From a virus: a DNA stretch of 64,000 bases. Location of the stretch: positions 1 through 64,000 of the IMG/VR virus record IMGVR_UViG_3300005613_000057; one strand, given 5' to 3'. Every line of letters begins with the position of its first letter. Position 1 is the stretch's first letter. Below are positions 22,914 through 32,145 of the stretch, in pieces. The notes under the pieces are model-generated. The model saw only the letters and a list, made by a program, of their open reading frames with translations. It did not search any database and was not told the DNA's origin. A program made the position numbers and the translations under genes.

Positions 22914-24512
22914 TCCACCATTTTGGATGCTCTAGCATTTTCCCTGTTTGGAAAAACTTTCCGAAATATCAACCTTCCACAACTACCCAACTCAATCAAT
23001 CAAAAAGATTGTCTAGTTGAATTGGAATTCACTGCTGGTGGTTCTGAAATCAAAGTCATTCGTGGATTAAATCCAAAGAAATTTGAGATATACAAGAATG
23101 GAACTCTCATAGAGCAATCCGCAAAATCCAAGGATTATCAAAGACAATTTGAAGAAACCATCTTGAAGATGTCATTCAAGGCATTCTGTCAAGTTGTCAT
23201 TCTTGGCTCCAGCAACTATGTTCCATTCATGCGACTTACTGCATCGGATCGCCGCTCCATTGTTGAATCAATCTTGGACATTGATGTGTTCACATCAATG
23301 AATACTGTTCTCAAGAGTAGAATGTCGGAAAACAAGGATTTCATCAAGAACATCGCACACAAAATTGAACTCCAAGAAGAAAAAATTCGCAGTCAACTTG
23401 CCATCATTGAAAACCTCAAATCGGTTTCTCAAGATGCCATCGACAACAATCACAAAGAAATAGAAGAATCCAAGAACAAACTGAACTCTCTACTTGAAAG
23501 TATTCAATCATACAAGAACAAGATAGATTCTCTGAAAAGTCAAATAACAGACAAGGATTCCGTAGCAAACAAACTCAAGAAACTGGAATCTTTTGAGAAG
23601 CAGATTCAAAAACAAATAAAGACAATGGACGAACGCATTGAGTCATACTCTGAAATGACTCACTGTTCCAGTTGCCAACAAACCATCAATGAAGAACACA
23701 AGACTTCTTTGATTGAAAAGAAGAAGAACAAGAAGGAAGAACTCAAGAAAGCTTTCTCGGAACTTCTTCAGAAGAAAAAAGAAATTTCCTCAAGAAAAAG
23801 TGAAATAGATGAAGTTCTTGAAAGCATCAACACCAATCACGAAAAGATATATGAAATCAATTCCGAGGTCAATGGAATCAATACATACATTCAGCGTCTT
23901 CAAAGAAGCAACGAATCTCTTCTCTCTTCAAATGGTGAAACAGAACAAGAAGAAGACAAGTTGAATGATTTGAGAAGTGAAGAAAAAAATCTTGTCGTGA
24001 CCAAAGAAGAGCTTGTAGAAAATGATTCTCTCTATGGAATGGCATCCGTTCTTCTGAAAGACAGTGGAATCAAGAGAAGAATCATTTCACACTATATTCC
24101 AATCATCAACAAGGTAATCAACAGTTATCTTCAACAGATGAACTTCTTCGTTCTTTTTGAATTGGACGAGGAATTCAATGAGAAAATCAAAAGTCGGCAT
24201 CGTGATGAATTCACATACAACAGTTTCAGTGAAGGTGAGAAGAGAAAGATTGACTTGGCACTTCTGTTTGCATGGAGAAAGATTGCTCAAGTCAAGAACT
24301 CCGTGAATACAAATCTCCTGATTCTTGATGAAATTTTGGACGGAAGTTTGGACAACAATTCCACCGAAAGTTTTCTTGATATCATTGCGAGTTTGGATAA
24401 AAATACAAACTTGTTTGTGATTTCCCACAAACCAAAGGAAGTCATTCAAGACAGATTTGAGAAACAAATCACCTTTGTCAAGAAGAACAACTTCAGTCAA
24501 ATTGAGAGGTAG
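22542..24512 (+). CDS. 46: IntC plus gp46 C-terminal part (recombination nuclease ATPase subunit)
   Basis: The first 124 residues are the IntC. Block B is SPEH (59-62), block F is DLYDLQVEDVHEFYANG, and block G is VSHN ending at Asn124, followed by Ser125 as +1 extein residue. gp46 then resumes with STILDALAFSLFGKTFRN. Long coiled-coil arms surround a zinc-hook CSSC. The C-terminal signature FSEGEKRKIDLALLFAWR and Walker B LLILDEILDG complete the ABC-type ATPase. Extein parts total 572 residues, against 560 in T4. gp46 with gp47 resects DNA ends in recombination-dependent replication. AAGGA lies 13 bases before ATG 22542, and three TAA codons in the same frame directly precede it, so separate initiation is required. 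Confidence 0.9.
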   Translation: MKVTIKNIVDFYRENPDLIGEIDVKTRFGFKKIQYADLTSRNSEVYEVILESGKKLKTSPEHLLLNSTGKWSKVSELEEETFLFTENGLEKIISIEKINSTMDLYDLQVEDVHEFYANGIVSHNSTILDALAFSLFGKTFRNINLPQLPNSINQKDCLVELEFTAGGSEIKVIRGLNPKKFEIYKNGTLIEQSAKSKDYQRQFEETILKMSFKAFCQVVILGSSNYVPFMRLTASDRRSIVESILDIDVFTSMNTVLKSRMSENKDFIKNIAHKIELQEEKIRSQLAIIENLKSVSQDAIDNNHKEIEESKNKLNSLLESIQSYKNKIDSLKSQITDKDSVANKLKKLESFEKQIQKQIKTMDERIESYSEMTHCSSCQQTINEEHKTSLIEKKKNKKEELKKAFSELLQKKKEISSRKSEIDEVLESINTNHEKIYEINSEVNGINTYIQRLQRSNESLLSSNGETEQEEDKLNDLRSEEKNLVVTKEELVENDSLYGMASVLLKDSGIKRRIISHYIPIINKVINSYLQQMNFFVLFELDEEFNEKIKSRHRDEFTYNSFSEGEKRKIDLALLFAWRKIAQVKNSVNTNLLILDEILDGSLDNNSTESFLDIIASLDKNTNLFVISHKPKEVIQDRFEKQITFVKKNNFSQIER

Positions 24513-24514
24513 AA

Positions 24515-25180
24515 ATGGCATACCTTAACATAAACATTCCACCAATAGAATGCTTGGTCCGTGGGGAATACCTTAGAAACTTGGAAGATTCACATGACAC
24601 ATATTTTCCATGTTGTCTATTTGGTGTTTCAAGCATTCCCGGCAAGGTTCCTCTCTTTCATTTCATCATGGAAGATGGAGGAATATGGTGGCGTATGCCG
24701 ATATCGGCATTCTGCTGGAAGGAATGTGAACACCAAGAACTTGACGAATTGATGTTGTGGGACAGTTTCAGTTACTACATCTCATGCACGCAGTTTGAGG
24801 TTCTGAAGTCCAAGAAGATGCAGTATATCAGTAGAAGAAAAAACGAGTATCAAGGCACATACTTGTTCACTCTTGACTGGGCAAATGAAGACAGAAACGT
24901 GGCTCCTTTAGGGTTTTCCGAAGAACCAGGACAACACAAGTGCGGACATTTCATCAAGTTGGACAACGGAAACTTTGCAATACAACCCAACAATAGAATT
25001 CTTTTGAGTGACCCATCTTTCTGCACAAAAAGAGGAAACATGCTCATTCAACGGAAACTAAATACACACGACTGGACAGTTGAAAACAACTGGAAGTGGG
25101 TCACTGAAGACAGCGAAAATTATCATTATGAGGTAGTGAATGAAGAATCACAAATTCAGTCTGATAACTCCGACACATAA
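24515..25180 (+). CDS. Conserved phage protein of unknown function, 221 residues
   Basis: It starts three bases after the gp46 stop. It is aromatic-rich and soluble (VRGEYLRNLEDSHDTYFPC; LFHFIMEDGGIWWRMPISAF), with four or five conserved-looking cysteines. I have the impression that it belongs to a family common beside recombination genes in T4-like phages, but cannot name it. It overlaps the next gene by 41 bases. Confidence 0.55.
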   Translation: MAYLNINIPPIECLVRGEYLRNLEDSHDTYFPCCLFGVSSIPGKVPLFHFIMEDGGIWWRMPISAFCWKECEHQELDELMLWDSFSYYISCTQFEVLKSKKMQYISRRKNEYQGTYLFTLDWANEDRNVAPLGFSEEPGQHKCGHFIKLDNGNFAIQPNNRILLSDPSFCTKRGNMLIQRKLNTHDWTVENNWKWVTEDSENYHYEVVNEESQIQSDNSDT

Positions 25181-26390
25181 CCCAAAATACTTGGATGAAC
25201 TTCACGATTCTATCGTGTCCCAAACTCATGAAAATTGGGAGTGGATTGTATACTTGAATGGTTCTATAACGGAAAGTGATATATCCCAAAAAATAAGAGA
25301 AGACTCTAGAGTGATATTACATAGAGAACCCGAAGCATCTGGAGATGTTATTGGTAAAATTAAAAATGAAGCATTCATGTTGGGAACTGGAGATGTTCTT
25401 GTTGAAGTGGACCATGATGATATACTTCGAGAAGACTGTCTGGAAGAGTTGAACATAGCATATCAAGATTCTGAAATAGGATTTGTCTATTCGGAAGATG
25501 CTCGTCTACAAACCAATGGAGAATTCCAACCATTTGGATCATACTATGGATGGCAGTATTACGAAACCGAGTGGAATGGCCACAAAATGAAAGTCATGCG
25601 AAACTTTGAACCATCTTCACAAGCAATGACCATGATTTACTTTCAACCCGACCATGTTCGCTCTTGGAGAAAGGAAATTTATCATGGAATCGGAGGTCAC
25701 GACAAGAGTTTGGATATTCTTGACGACCAAGACCTGTTGGCTAGAACTTATCTCGCTACTAGAATGAAAAACATTCCAAAACCATTGTATATCTATAGAA
25801 TAGACGGTGAAAATTCTTGGTTGAAGAAATTGGATGACATCGGCAGAAAAACCGTTGAAATGTTTCACAAATATGGATATGCTTTGGCAGAAAGAGATGC
25901 CGATATTCACAATAAAATCAAACTTCAATTGGGAGACGCAGAACCTTTGAGAAAAGGTTATGCTCTCTGCTCTCTTGAGGATTATGAAAGAAACAATGGA
26001 TTCTTCTTTGACGACAATTCAGTTGGTGTGATATACGCTCCATTCTTCCCACAAAGATTGAAGGACACGGAAAGATTCATGTCCGAGTGTCATCGTGTTC
26101 TTTGTAACAATGGTTGGTTGTTCACTGAAATTCCTTCTACTGATGGAAGGGGTGCTTGGATGGACCCAAGAAACAAATCATTTTGGAATGAGAACAGTTT
26201 TCTGTATTACACCAACAGAAATCAAGCTAGATTCATTGGAAACAACAAAATTCGTTTTCAATCATGGAGAAAAGAAACACGTTTTATAAACCAGTGGTAT
26301 GAAGACAACAAGATACCAACCACGGTAGCATGGTTGTCCGCACTCAAAACACCACACAGATCGGGACAACCCGGAGGAATAGACATATGA
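25140..26390 (+). CDS. GT2 glycosyltransferase fused to methyltransferase-like half-domain, 416 residues
   Basis: Residues 1-230 are a GT2 enzyme. FSLITPTHNPKYLDELHDSI is the first strand, VEVDHDDIL is the acidic metal-binding motif and ILDDQDLLAR lies near the catalytic end. Residues about 290-410 read like the C-terminal half of a class I methyltransferase (VIYAPFFPQRLKDTERFMSE, CHRVLCNNGWLFTEIPSTDG). The N-terminal SAM-binding glycine loop is missing. The second part may therefore be a structural remnant. It overlaps the co-chaperonin start by four bases. Confidence 0.7.
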   Translation: MKNHKFSLITPTHNPKYLDELHDSIVSQTHENWEWIVYLNGSITESDISQKIREDSRVILHREPEASGDVIGKIKNEAFMLGTGDVLVEVDHDDILREDCLEELNIAYQDSEIGFVYSEDARLQTNGEFQPFGSYYGWQYYETEWNGHKMKVMRNFEPSSQAMTMIYFQPDHVRSWRKEIYHGIGGHDKSLDILDDQDLLARTYLATRMKNIPKPLYIYRIDGENSWLKKLDDIGRKTVEMFHKYGYALAERDADIHNKIKLQLGDAEPLRKGYALCSLEDYERNNGFFFDDNSVGVIYAPFFPQRLKDTERFMSECHRVLCNNGWLFTEIPSTDGRGAWMDPRNKSFWNENSFLYYTNRNQARFIGNNKIRFQSWRKETRFINQWYEDNKIPTTVAWLSALKTPHRSGQPGGIDI

Positions 26391-26698
26391 AATTCAAACC
26401 ATTGGGAGATTTGATTCTTCTTGAACTTAGTTTGGGTGGAGAAGAAGTGACCGAACAAGGAATCATCTATGAAAAGACCATAGAAAGAAATGTGTGGGGC
26501 AAAGTGGTCGCAATCGGTGAAGGAAAACCAGCGATAAAAACAGGAAAAAACATTCCTTGTGAATTCAAAGTCGGTGAAGAGGTGTTGGTTCCCTTTAGAG
26601 GAATGAAAGGAACACACACGGAAGGGCTTTACAGTGGGGATGAAAAAGTGTATCATATCTACGACCGTTATGATGTAATTTGCGCCAAGGAGAAATAA
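26387..26698 (+). CDS. 31: GroES-like co-chaperonin (gp31-type)
   Basis: ATG 26387 overlaps the previous stop. The 103-residue protein has the GroES fold pattern: MKFKPLGDLILLELSLGGEE at the start, NVWGKVVAIGEGKP in the middle, VGEEVLVPFRGMKG, and the closing YHIYDRYDVICAKE. A mobile loop of the right position (EEVTEQGIIYEKTIERN) is present. It would cap host GroEL to fold the major capsid protein, as gp31 does in T4. It lies directly before uvsX. Confidence 0.75.
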   Translation: MKFKPLGDLILLELSLGGEEVTEQGIIYEKTIERNVWGKVVAIGEGKPAIKTGKNIPCEFKVGEEVLVPFRGMKGTHTEGLYSGDEKVYHIYDRYDVICAKEK

Positions 26699-27763
26699 AT
26701 GGCAAAGACAAAGAGTGATTTTCTTAGTGATTTGGTAAAGACATCTGGAAACGACTATGCCTCTACAATTGAAGAGGGAATCGTCAGTGATGTTGATGGA
26801 TTTGTTGATACAGGAAGTTATGCATTCAATGCTCTTCTTTCTGGTTCGTTGAAAGGCGGAATGCCCGACAACAAGATTCTCGCGTTGGCTGGTGAAAGTG
26901 CTACTGGAAAAACTTTTTTCACTATGGGAATGGTGAAGAAGTTTCTAGAAGATAGAGAGAATGCAGTGGTTCTTTATTTTGATAGTGAGCAGGCAGTGAC
27001 TTCAGGAATGTTCCGAGAAAGAGGAATCGACACTTCTCGCGTTGCCATTTTCCCGATTGCTACAGTGGAAGAGTTTCGCCATCAAGTTCTCAAGATTGTC
27101 GATACATACATGAAACTTCCCAAGGATGACCAAAAACCCATGATGATTGTGTTGGATTCTCTTGGTATGTTGTCAACCACCAAGGAAGTAAGTGATACCG
27201 CAGAGGGTAAAGAAGTTCGTGACATGACTCGCGCTCAGGTGGTCAAGGCAACTTTCCGTGTTCTCACACTCAAACTCGGAAAGGCAGGAATTCCTCTTGT
27301 CATGACGAATCACACATATGATGTTGTCGGTTCTTATTTCCCACAGAAGGAAATGGGTGGAGGAAGTGGCCTCAAATACTCCGCATCCACCATTGTCTAT
27401 CTCTCAAAGAAGAAGGACAAGGATGGAACCGATGTTATTGGAAACATCGTCCATTGCAAGTTACACAAGAGTCGTTTGACCAAGGAAAACAAGATGGTTG
27501 ATGTCAACATCAGCTATGACAGTGGATTGAATCCATATTATGGCCTTCTTCCCCTCGCAGAGAAGCATGGACTAATCAAGAAGGTTTCCACCAAGTTTGA
27601 GTTCCCCGATGGAACCAAGGCATTTGAGAAATCAATCTACAAGAACCCCGAAAAGTATTTCACACAGGAGTTCATGGAGGCACTTGAGCCTCTTGTGGCA
27701 AAAGAGTTCAAATATGGCATGGGAAGCAGTGACACGGAGGAAGAAAATGAAACTGTTGATTAA
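26699..27763 (+). CDS. uvsX: UvsX RecA-like recombinase
   Basis: The 354-residue protein has Walker A GESATGKT (65-72), a catalytic Glu region (LYFDSEQAV), Walker [10 protein letters not shown] and loop L2-type sequence with [14 protein letters not shown]. The acidic C-terminus ([12 protein letters not shown]) is typical of UvsX/RecA. It forms the presynaptic filament for strand exchange and recombination-dependent replication, with UvsY, also encoded here. It starts at the base after the gp31-like stop. Confidence 0.93.
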   Translation: MAKTKSDFLSDLVKTSGNDYASTIEEGIVSDVDGFVDTGSYAFNALLSGSLKGGMPDNKILALAGESATGKTFFTMGMVKKFLEDRENAVVLYFDSEQAVTSGMFRERGIDTSRVAIFPIATVEEFRHQVLKIVDTYMKLPKDDQKPMMIVLDSLGMLSTTKEVSDTAEGKEVRDMTRAQVVKATFRVLTLKLGKAGIPLVMTNHTYDVVGSYFPQKEMGGGSGLKYSASTIVYLSKKKDKDGTDVIGNIVHCKLHKSRLTKENKMVDVNISYDSGLNPYYGLLPLAEKHGLIKKVSTKFEFPDGTKAFEKSIYKNPEKYFTQEFMEALEPLVAKEFKYGMGSSDTEEENETVD

Positions 27764-28511
27764 ATTTCCCTCTAGGGGCAGACCGGGCAAGTTCATGAAG
27801 GTCTTCAACATGTATAGAAACATGCTCTCTGGAAAGAGAGATGTTTCTTTTTTGTTGTCGTTTGACGAAGATGATGCTACCATGAACAACACGGGAATTA
27901 GAAACTGGTTGAAATCATTGGGCCCAAATGCACACGTTCACTTTGGTCATTCAAATACCAAGATTGAAGCGTGCAACGCAGACTTGGACAAGGCTCCCGA
28001 ATTCGACATCATATTGTTAGCATCGGATGACATGATTCCCGTTCAAGAGGGATACGACGACATCATCTGTTCAGACATGGAAAAACACTTTCCCGATACC
28101 GATGGTGTTCTGTGGTATAACGACGGTTTGGTTGGCAAAAAGTTGAACACTCTTTCCATCATGGGTAAGAAGTATTTCGATCGTTTTGGATACATGTATC
28201 ACCCCGATTACGAGAGTGTCTATTGCGACAATGAATTCATGGAATGTTCTCTCATGTTGGGCAAATGTGAATATATTGACAACGTAATAGTCAAGCATGA
28301 ATGGGTAGGAATGGCAGAGCCACACGATCCAACCCATCAAAAAAATCACAACATGGGATTTTATCAGAGAGACGGTCAGGTTCTTTTGACGAGAAGAACG
28401 AAAAATTTTGATTTGAAAAATGAAGACATCAAATATACCTTGAAGTTTAAAGAGAGAGGAATAAACAATGTCCCGACCACTGTTATCGGTGCTGATCCCA
28501 TCTCTCAATAA
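27747..28511 (+). CDS. Glycosyltransferase-like protein (GT-A), 254 residues
   Basis: The frame is open upstream inside uvsX, but ATG 27747, after GAGGAAGAAA, gives the normal start ([20 protein letters not shown]). [11 protein letters not shown] is a probable metal-binding acidic motif and [17 protein letters not shown] is the second. It overlaps uvsX by 17 bases. Base composition is close to that of uvsX. Confidence 0.65.
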   Translation: MKLLIKFPSRGRPGKFMKVFNMYRNMLSGKRDVSFLLSFDEDDATMNNTGIRNWLKSLGPNAHVHFGHSNTKIEACNADLDKAPEFDIILLASDDMIPVQEGYDDIICSDMEKHFPDTDGVLWYNDGLVGKKLNTLSIMGKKYFDRFGYMYHPDYESVYCDNEFMECSLMLGKCEYIDNVIVKHEWVGMAEPHDPTHQKNHNMGFYQRDGQVLLTRRTKNFDLKNEDIKYTLKFKERGINNVPTTVIGADPISQ

Positions 28512-29055
28512 TAGAAATGGAATGTTGGAAAAACTGAAGAATGAACTAAATCGACAGATCGATGATAGAAACGTCGAAGTGGTTCCTGTTTCTGATGATG
28601 GTCAAATGTCCATTGGTCAGAAGAGAATGATGTTATTGACTCTGGCAAAGGGGGAATATATCACCTTTGTCGATGACGATGATTGGGTTCCCGAAGACTA
28701 CATTGAGAGGATTCTCGTCGCATTGGAGAGTAAACCCGACTGTTGTTCCATGACAGGAAGGATCACATTCTCAGATGGATACAGTAGACCATTCATACAC
28801 TCGTTGAAGTATGACAAGTGGATTGACGATCATGAGAACAAAGTCTATTATAGACCACCAAATCACCTCAATGTGGTCCGTAAAGATTTAGCTTTGAAAG
28901 CTGGTTTTCCTATGATAAACTCGGGGGAAGATCGAGTCTATTCTCAACGACTCTTTCCGTTGCTAAATAGAGAGGAATGGATCGAAGGTGTGTTGTATGA
29001 ATACAAATGCAAGACAACTTTTGAAGAAGCACATAGATTTCAGGTGGAAAGGTAG
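28468..29055 (+). CDS. GT2-family glycosyltransferase, 195 residues
   Basis: [20 protein letters not shown], then a GEYITFVDDDDWVPEDYI catalytic-metal motif, then SGEDRVYSQRL near the C-terminus. This is a minimal GT2 domain. It overlaps the previous gene by 44 bases. Its motifs are closely mirrored in the next gene, so the two are paralogues. Confidence 0.75.
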   Translation: MSRPLLSVLIPSLNNRNGMLEKLKNELNRQIDDRNVEVVPVSDDGQMSIGQKRMMLLTLAKGEYITFVDDDDWVPEDYIERILVALESKPDCCSMTGRITFSDGYSRPFIHSLKYDKWIDDHENKVYYRPPNHLNVVRKDLALKAGFPMINSGEDRVYSQRLFPLLNREEWIEGVLYEYKCKTTFEEAHRFQVER

Positions 29056-29058
29056 ATT

Positions 29059-29703
29059 ATGAATGATATTAAATTGACAATAGGAATCCCTTCAATACCA
29101 TCGCGTGTTCGAATGAACTTAGAGCCTATGTTTTCTAGATTAATGACACAAATTGCCAATAGAAAAGACGTTGAGGTAGTTTCTATTCTTGACAATAAAA
29201 GCATGACAATAGGCAAAAAAAGACATTTGTTGCATAAAATAGCTCAAGGAGAGTATTGTGCTATAATAGATGATGATGATGATGTCACCACTGATTATGT
29301 GGAAGAAGTGTGCAAAGCAATAGAGAATAACAAAGGGGTTGATGTAATACATTACAACCAAGAAGCTATAATAGAGAAGGTATCTTTCTTGATAACTACG
29401 GATATTCACGCACCACTAGAACCTTTCAATCAACTCCCTAATAACCCCAAAGATCCCAATGGAAATTACATACCCTGCGTAAGACCACCGTGGCATTGGT
29501 GTGCTTGGAGAACTGATTTTGCAAAACAATTCCCTTTTGGAGACTCATTTTCGGGGGAAGATACTTTATTTGTAGAAAAAGCTGTTCCTAATATCAAAAG
29601 TTCCTATAAAATAGATAAGATCTTACACATATACAAGTGGTCTGCAAACACAACTTCCGCTCCAATGATAAACGATAACCCAAATCCTCCGGTGATAATA
29701 TGA
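29059..29703 (+). CDS. GT2-family glycosyltransferase, 214 residues
   Basis: A tandem paralogue of the previous gene: IGIPSIPSRVRMNLEPMFS, MTIGKKRHLLHKIAQGEY, AIIDDDDDVTTDYV and FSGEDTLFVEKAV line up with it in order. It is much more AT-rich than that paralogue, which argues for separate acquisition rather than recent duplication in place. A conserved segment PPWHWCAWR is an acceptor-site candidate. Confidence 0.75.
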   Translation: MNDIKLTIGIPSIPSRVRMNLEPMFSRLMTQIANRKDVEVVSILDNKSMTIGKKRHLLHKIAQGEYCAIIDDDDDVTTDYVEEVCKAIENNKGVDVIHYNQEAIIEKVSFLITTDIHAPLEPFNQLPNNPKDPNGNYIPCVRPPWHWCAWRTDFAKQFPFGDSFSGEDTLFVEKAVPNIKSSYKIDKILHIYKWSANTTSAPMINDNPNPPVII

Positions 29704-29795
29704 TAAACTGTTCTTTATTTGTAATTTTTTATTTTGGTCTTCACGAAAAAATATATGAGAATAAAAAAAAATGTCAATTCCATCATATAGTATAA
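29700..29795 (+). pseudogene. N-terminal relic of a gene like 30570-31349
   Basis: The 31-codon frame begins INCSLFVIFYFGLHEKIYEN. It aligns with LNCSLFVVFHLRLHEEQYLD at the start of the 30570 gene (identical NCSLFV, LHE and Y positions). It then ends at a stop just inside the next glycosyltransferase gene. This looks like the stump of a paralogue whose body was replaced by the gene at 29771. Confidence 0.6.
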
Positions 29796-30568
29796 TAATA
29801 ACCACATTTGTCCACAGATTTGAAAAATACTATAAAAATTTATTGAGCAGTATTTCAACTATGAGGCCAAACATAGACAAAATAGTTTTTGTCAACTCAC
29901 AACACAAAAAAGAGTTTGATCAGGATTATAGGAAGAAAATAATGCAATTTTCTTCCGTATTTCCTAAAACTTATCTAATAATGTCTCCTAAAGTTCGTGG
30001 TTGCTCATTTATGTGGAATACTTGTTGCAACTTTACTAACACCGATTATATCTTGTGTTTAAATGATGATCTAGTTATCGGAAATGGGTTTTTTGATGAT
30101 TATGAGAAAATGTTATTGGAGACAAGGAAAAATTCAGACCAGTCCTTTAGAATAAATTACAGTTTTTCTCACTTTAGTATCTACAAGAAAGACTTGTTTG
30201 AAGTGGGATATTTTGACGAAAGATTACTGGGATTTGGTGAGGAAGACGGAGAATGGCTTTGGAGATGGGAAACCACAAAAAACAAACCTTTGATTTGCTA
30301 CCAAACCAACAAAATACTAAACTGTGTGGATATGTCTCCTACAAATTCAGAAAATATGAAAAAACATTCTGAAGGTGGGGGGAAATATTCTGCATTCAAC
30401 AGAAATTTAATAGAAAACGAATTTTTTGAATTTCCACAAAACCCAGATCCGACTAGAACTGCTCATGTTGGATTATATGGAAGAATAGCTCAAAGAAAAA
30501 GGGGTTCCGAAACTCCAAATTTATATCCGATTGAAAAATGGTATACTGAAAATATAGAAAGGATTTGA
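29771..30568 (+). CDS. GT2-family glycosyltransferase, 265 residues
   Basis: YSIIITTFVHRFEKYYKNLL start, YILCLNDDLVIGNGFFDDYE as the acidic motif, and VGYFDERLLGFGEEDGEWLW as the ED catalytic-base region all fit GT2. It is very AT-rich. Its first 25 bases overlap the relic frame described above. No strong ribosome binding site is visible. Confidence 0.75.
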   Translation: MSIPSYSIIITTFVHRFEKYYKNLLSSISTMRPNIDKIVFVNSQHKKEFDQDYRKKIMQFSSVFPKTYLIMSPKVRGCSFMWNTCCNFTNTDYILCLNDDLVIGNGFFDDYEKMLLETRKNSDQSFRINYSFSHFSIYKKDLFEVGYFDERLLGFGEEDGEWLWRWETTKNKPLICYQTNKILNCVDMSPTNSENMKKHSEGGGKYSAFNRNLIENEFFEFPQNPDPTRTAHVGLYGRIAQRKRGSETPNLYPIEKWYTENIERI

Positions 30569-30569
30569 A

Positions 30570-31349
30570 ATGGATTCAAAACATAGCCTGAACTGTTCGC
30601 TGTTCGTGGTATTCCATCTACGCCTTCATGAAGAACAATATCTCGATAAAGAAAACTGTTTTACATATGGAAAAGTAGGCGATGCTGTGATGGAAGTATC
30701 ATCCCCAAAGATACTTGATAGAGTCATTCAATGCCGTCAAATGCCAGGATTTACAGACAAAGGAAAGCATTGGGCAGAATCTGAATTTCTAATCTCAATG
30801 TATAACAGCCTGAAAGAGGATCCCAACTACAACGGAGGTAGTGAATTGGTAGGCTTCTTGCAGTATGACCATGCAATCAAGTCAACTACTGGAGAGGATT
30901 TGATCGATTTCCTGTTTCGGAACTTGGAGCAAGTTGATTCATCTACTGCCATCTCTTTTGTCCCCATCAATCTACAGGCTGAAGTCACATACAATCACAT
31001 TGCAATGGACTTCTCGAATACACAAAAGTTGCAGGGCGATCCCCTCTGTTACTTTACTATGATTGCCGACTACAACAAGTTCTATGGCTCAGACCATACA
31101 TACACGGACTTCAGGAAGAACAATCAGTCAATCGCTCTATGTTCCTCCTTCGTAATGACAACAGAGAACTTCATGAAGATGATGGAGTTCTGCATTTGGG
31201 CGGCAGAAAAGAACAATCTAGATCAGTTCGACCCTGCAAGAAGACATCGTCTCGCGGGTGGTCTTATGGAACGATATTACGGTTGTTGGATGGCTCTATC
31301 TGGAATCAAATTGATAGAGTTCCCCCTAAAAGCACTAGAGAGAGTTTGA
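30570..31349 (+). CDS. Putative glycan-biosynthesis protein, 259 residues
   Basis: It has LNCSLFVVFHLRLHEEQYLD at the start, GGSELVGFLQYDHAIKS in the middle and LMERYYGCWMALSGIKLIEF at the end. ELVGFLQYDH resembles the ELVGLCHYRR motif of DUF4422-type proteins found in polysaccharide clusters, so a sugar-transfer role is likely but not proven. The base composition is visibly less AT-rich than the gene before it, and a partial paralogue lies at 29700. Confidence 0.45.
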   Translation: MDSKHSLNCSLFVVFHLRLHEEQYLDKENCFTYGKVGDAVMEVSSPKILDRVIQCRQMPGFTDKGKHWAESEFLISMYNSLKEDPNYNGGSELVGFLQYDHAIKSTTGEDLIDFLFRNLEQVDSSTAISFVPINLQAEVTYNHIAMDFSNTQKLQGDPLCYFTMIADYNKFYGSDHTYTDFRKNNQSIALCSSFVMTTENFMKMMEFCIWAAEKNNLDQFDPARRHRLAGGLMERYYGCWMALSGIKLIEFPLKALERV

Positions 31350-31353
31350 TATT

Positions 31354-32115
31354 ATGTGGGGATTTAATTGTGCCATCATTCTTCGCGGACACTCTTCTAG
31401 ACGTGGTAACGCCAATTACGGAAGCATACCTGTAGATTTTGACTGCGAAAAGACTAGTATTGCGTCTTTAAAGCAAAACATAATCAAACCACTGCAAACT
31501 GTCTATCAAAATGTTCATGTGTATTGCTGTCCGTCATCCCCAGATGGAAAGCGGGAGTATCTAACCTCAGAACTTGCATCGTGGATCAAAGTTTACAAGG
31601 AATGTGCTGGGGGATGTCAACTATCAAACATCTGCAACGCACTAGCATCCGTGCCTTTCCATGATGCGCCATCCGATTGCAGATACGACTCTGTTTTCTT
31701 CACTCGGTTTGATCTTCTCTACAAGAAACCCATTACCGAATGGGGAGTCCAAACAGAGTCCTGTGATGTCTGCTATCCTTTCAGGCATGTCAACTCGCAG
31801 GAAGGATCCCACCATGAAGTTCCCGATACGATGATTTGGATCAACAACAAACAAGGGCAGTTCTTCAAATTTGTAGAAAGAATCCATTGCTTGCTAGATG
31901 CCTGTGCAAAACATCGGCATGGGGAATCCCTCCACAACATTTACAAACTTCTTGAGGAGGGTAGCTTGAGTCAATGCTTCATGTCAGATCAAATCTTTAG
32001 AACCAATACGGCACAACCAAACGATCCTTATGGAAAGAACCCATTCTATGTTCACTCTGGTAGGCACTATTATCACGACGATTTCTACTCACCGTGTCTT
32101 TTGAGTGATACATAG
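31354..32115 (+). CDS. Putative glycan-biosynthesis protein, 253 residues
   Basis: IILRGHSSRRGNANYGSIPV near the start and YDSVFFTRFDLLYKKPITEW in the middle resemble the R-x-DL motif of small virus- and phage-borne sugar-transfer proteins, shared with the next gene (VMCRTRSDLVFETDPFDF). HSGRHYYHDDF closes the protein. Function is inferred from context only. Confidence 0.45.
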   Translation: MWGFNCAIILRGHSSRRGNANYGSIPVDFDCEKTSIASLKQNIIKPLQTVYQNVHVYCCPSSPDGKREYLTSELASWIKVYKECAGGCQLSNICNALASVPFHDAPSDCRYDSVFFTRFDLLYKKPITEWGVQTESCDVCYPFRHVNSQEGSHHEVPDTMIWINNKQGQFFKFVERIHCLLDACAKHRHGESLHNIYKLLEEGSLSQCFMSDQIFRTNTAQPNDPYGKNPFYVHSGRHYYHDDFYSPCLLSDT

Positions 32116-32119
32116 ACAA

Positions 32120-32127
32120 CATAAATA
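32120..32127 (+). promoter_or_regulatory. Late-type promoter box CATAAATA
   Basis: CATAAATA lies 18 bases before ATG 32146, in the 30-base gap between two glycan genes. Confidence 0.4.
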
Positions 32128-32145
32128 AAATGTGAGGTATTCATC

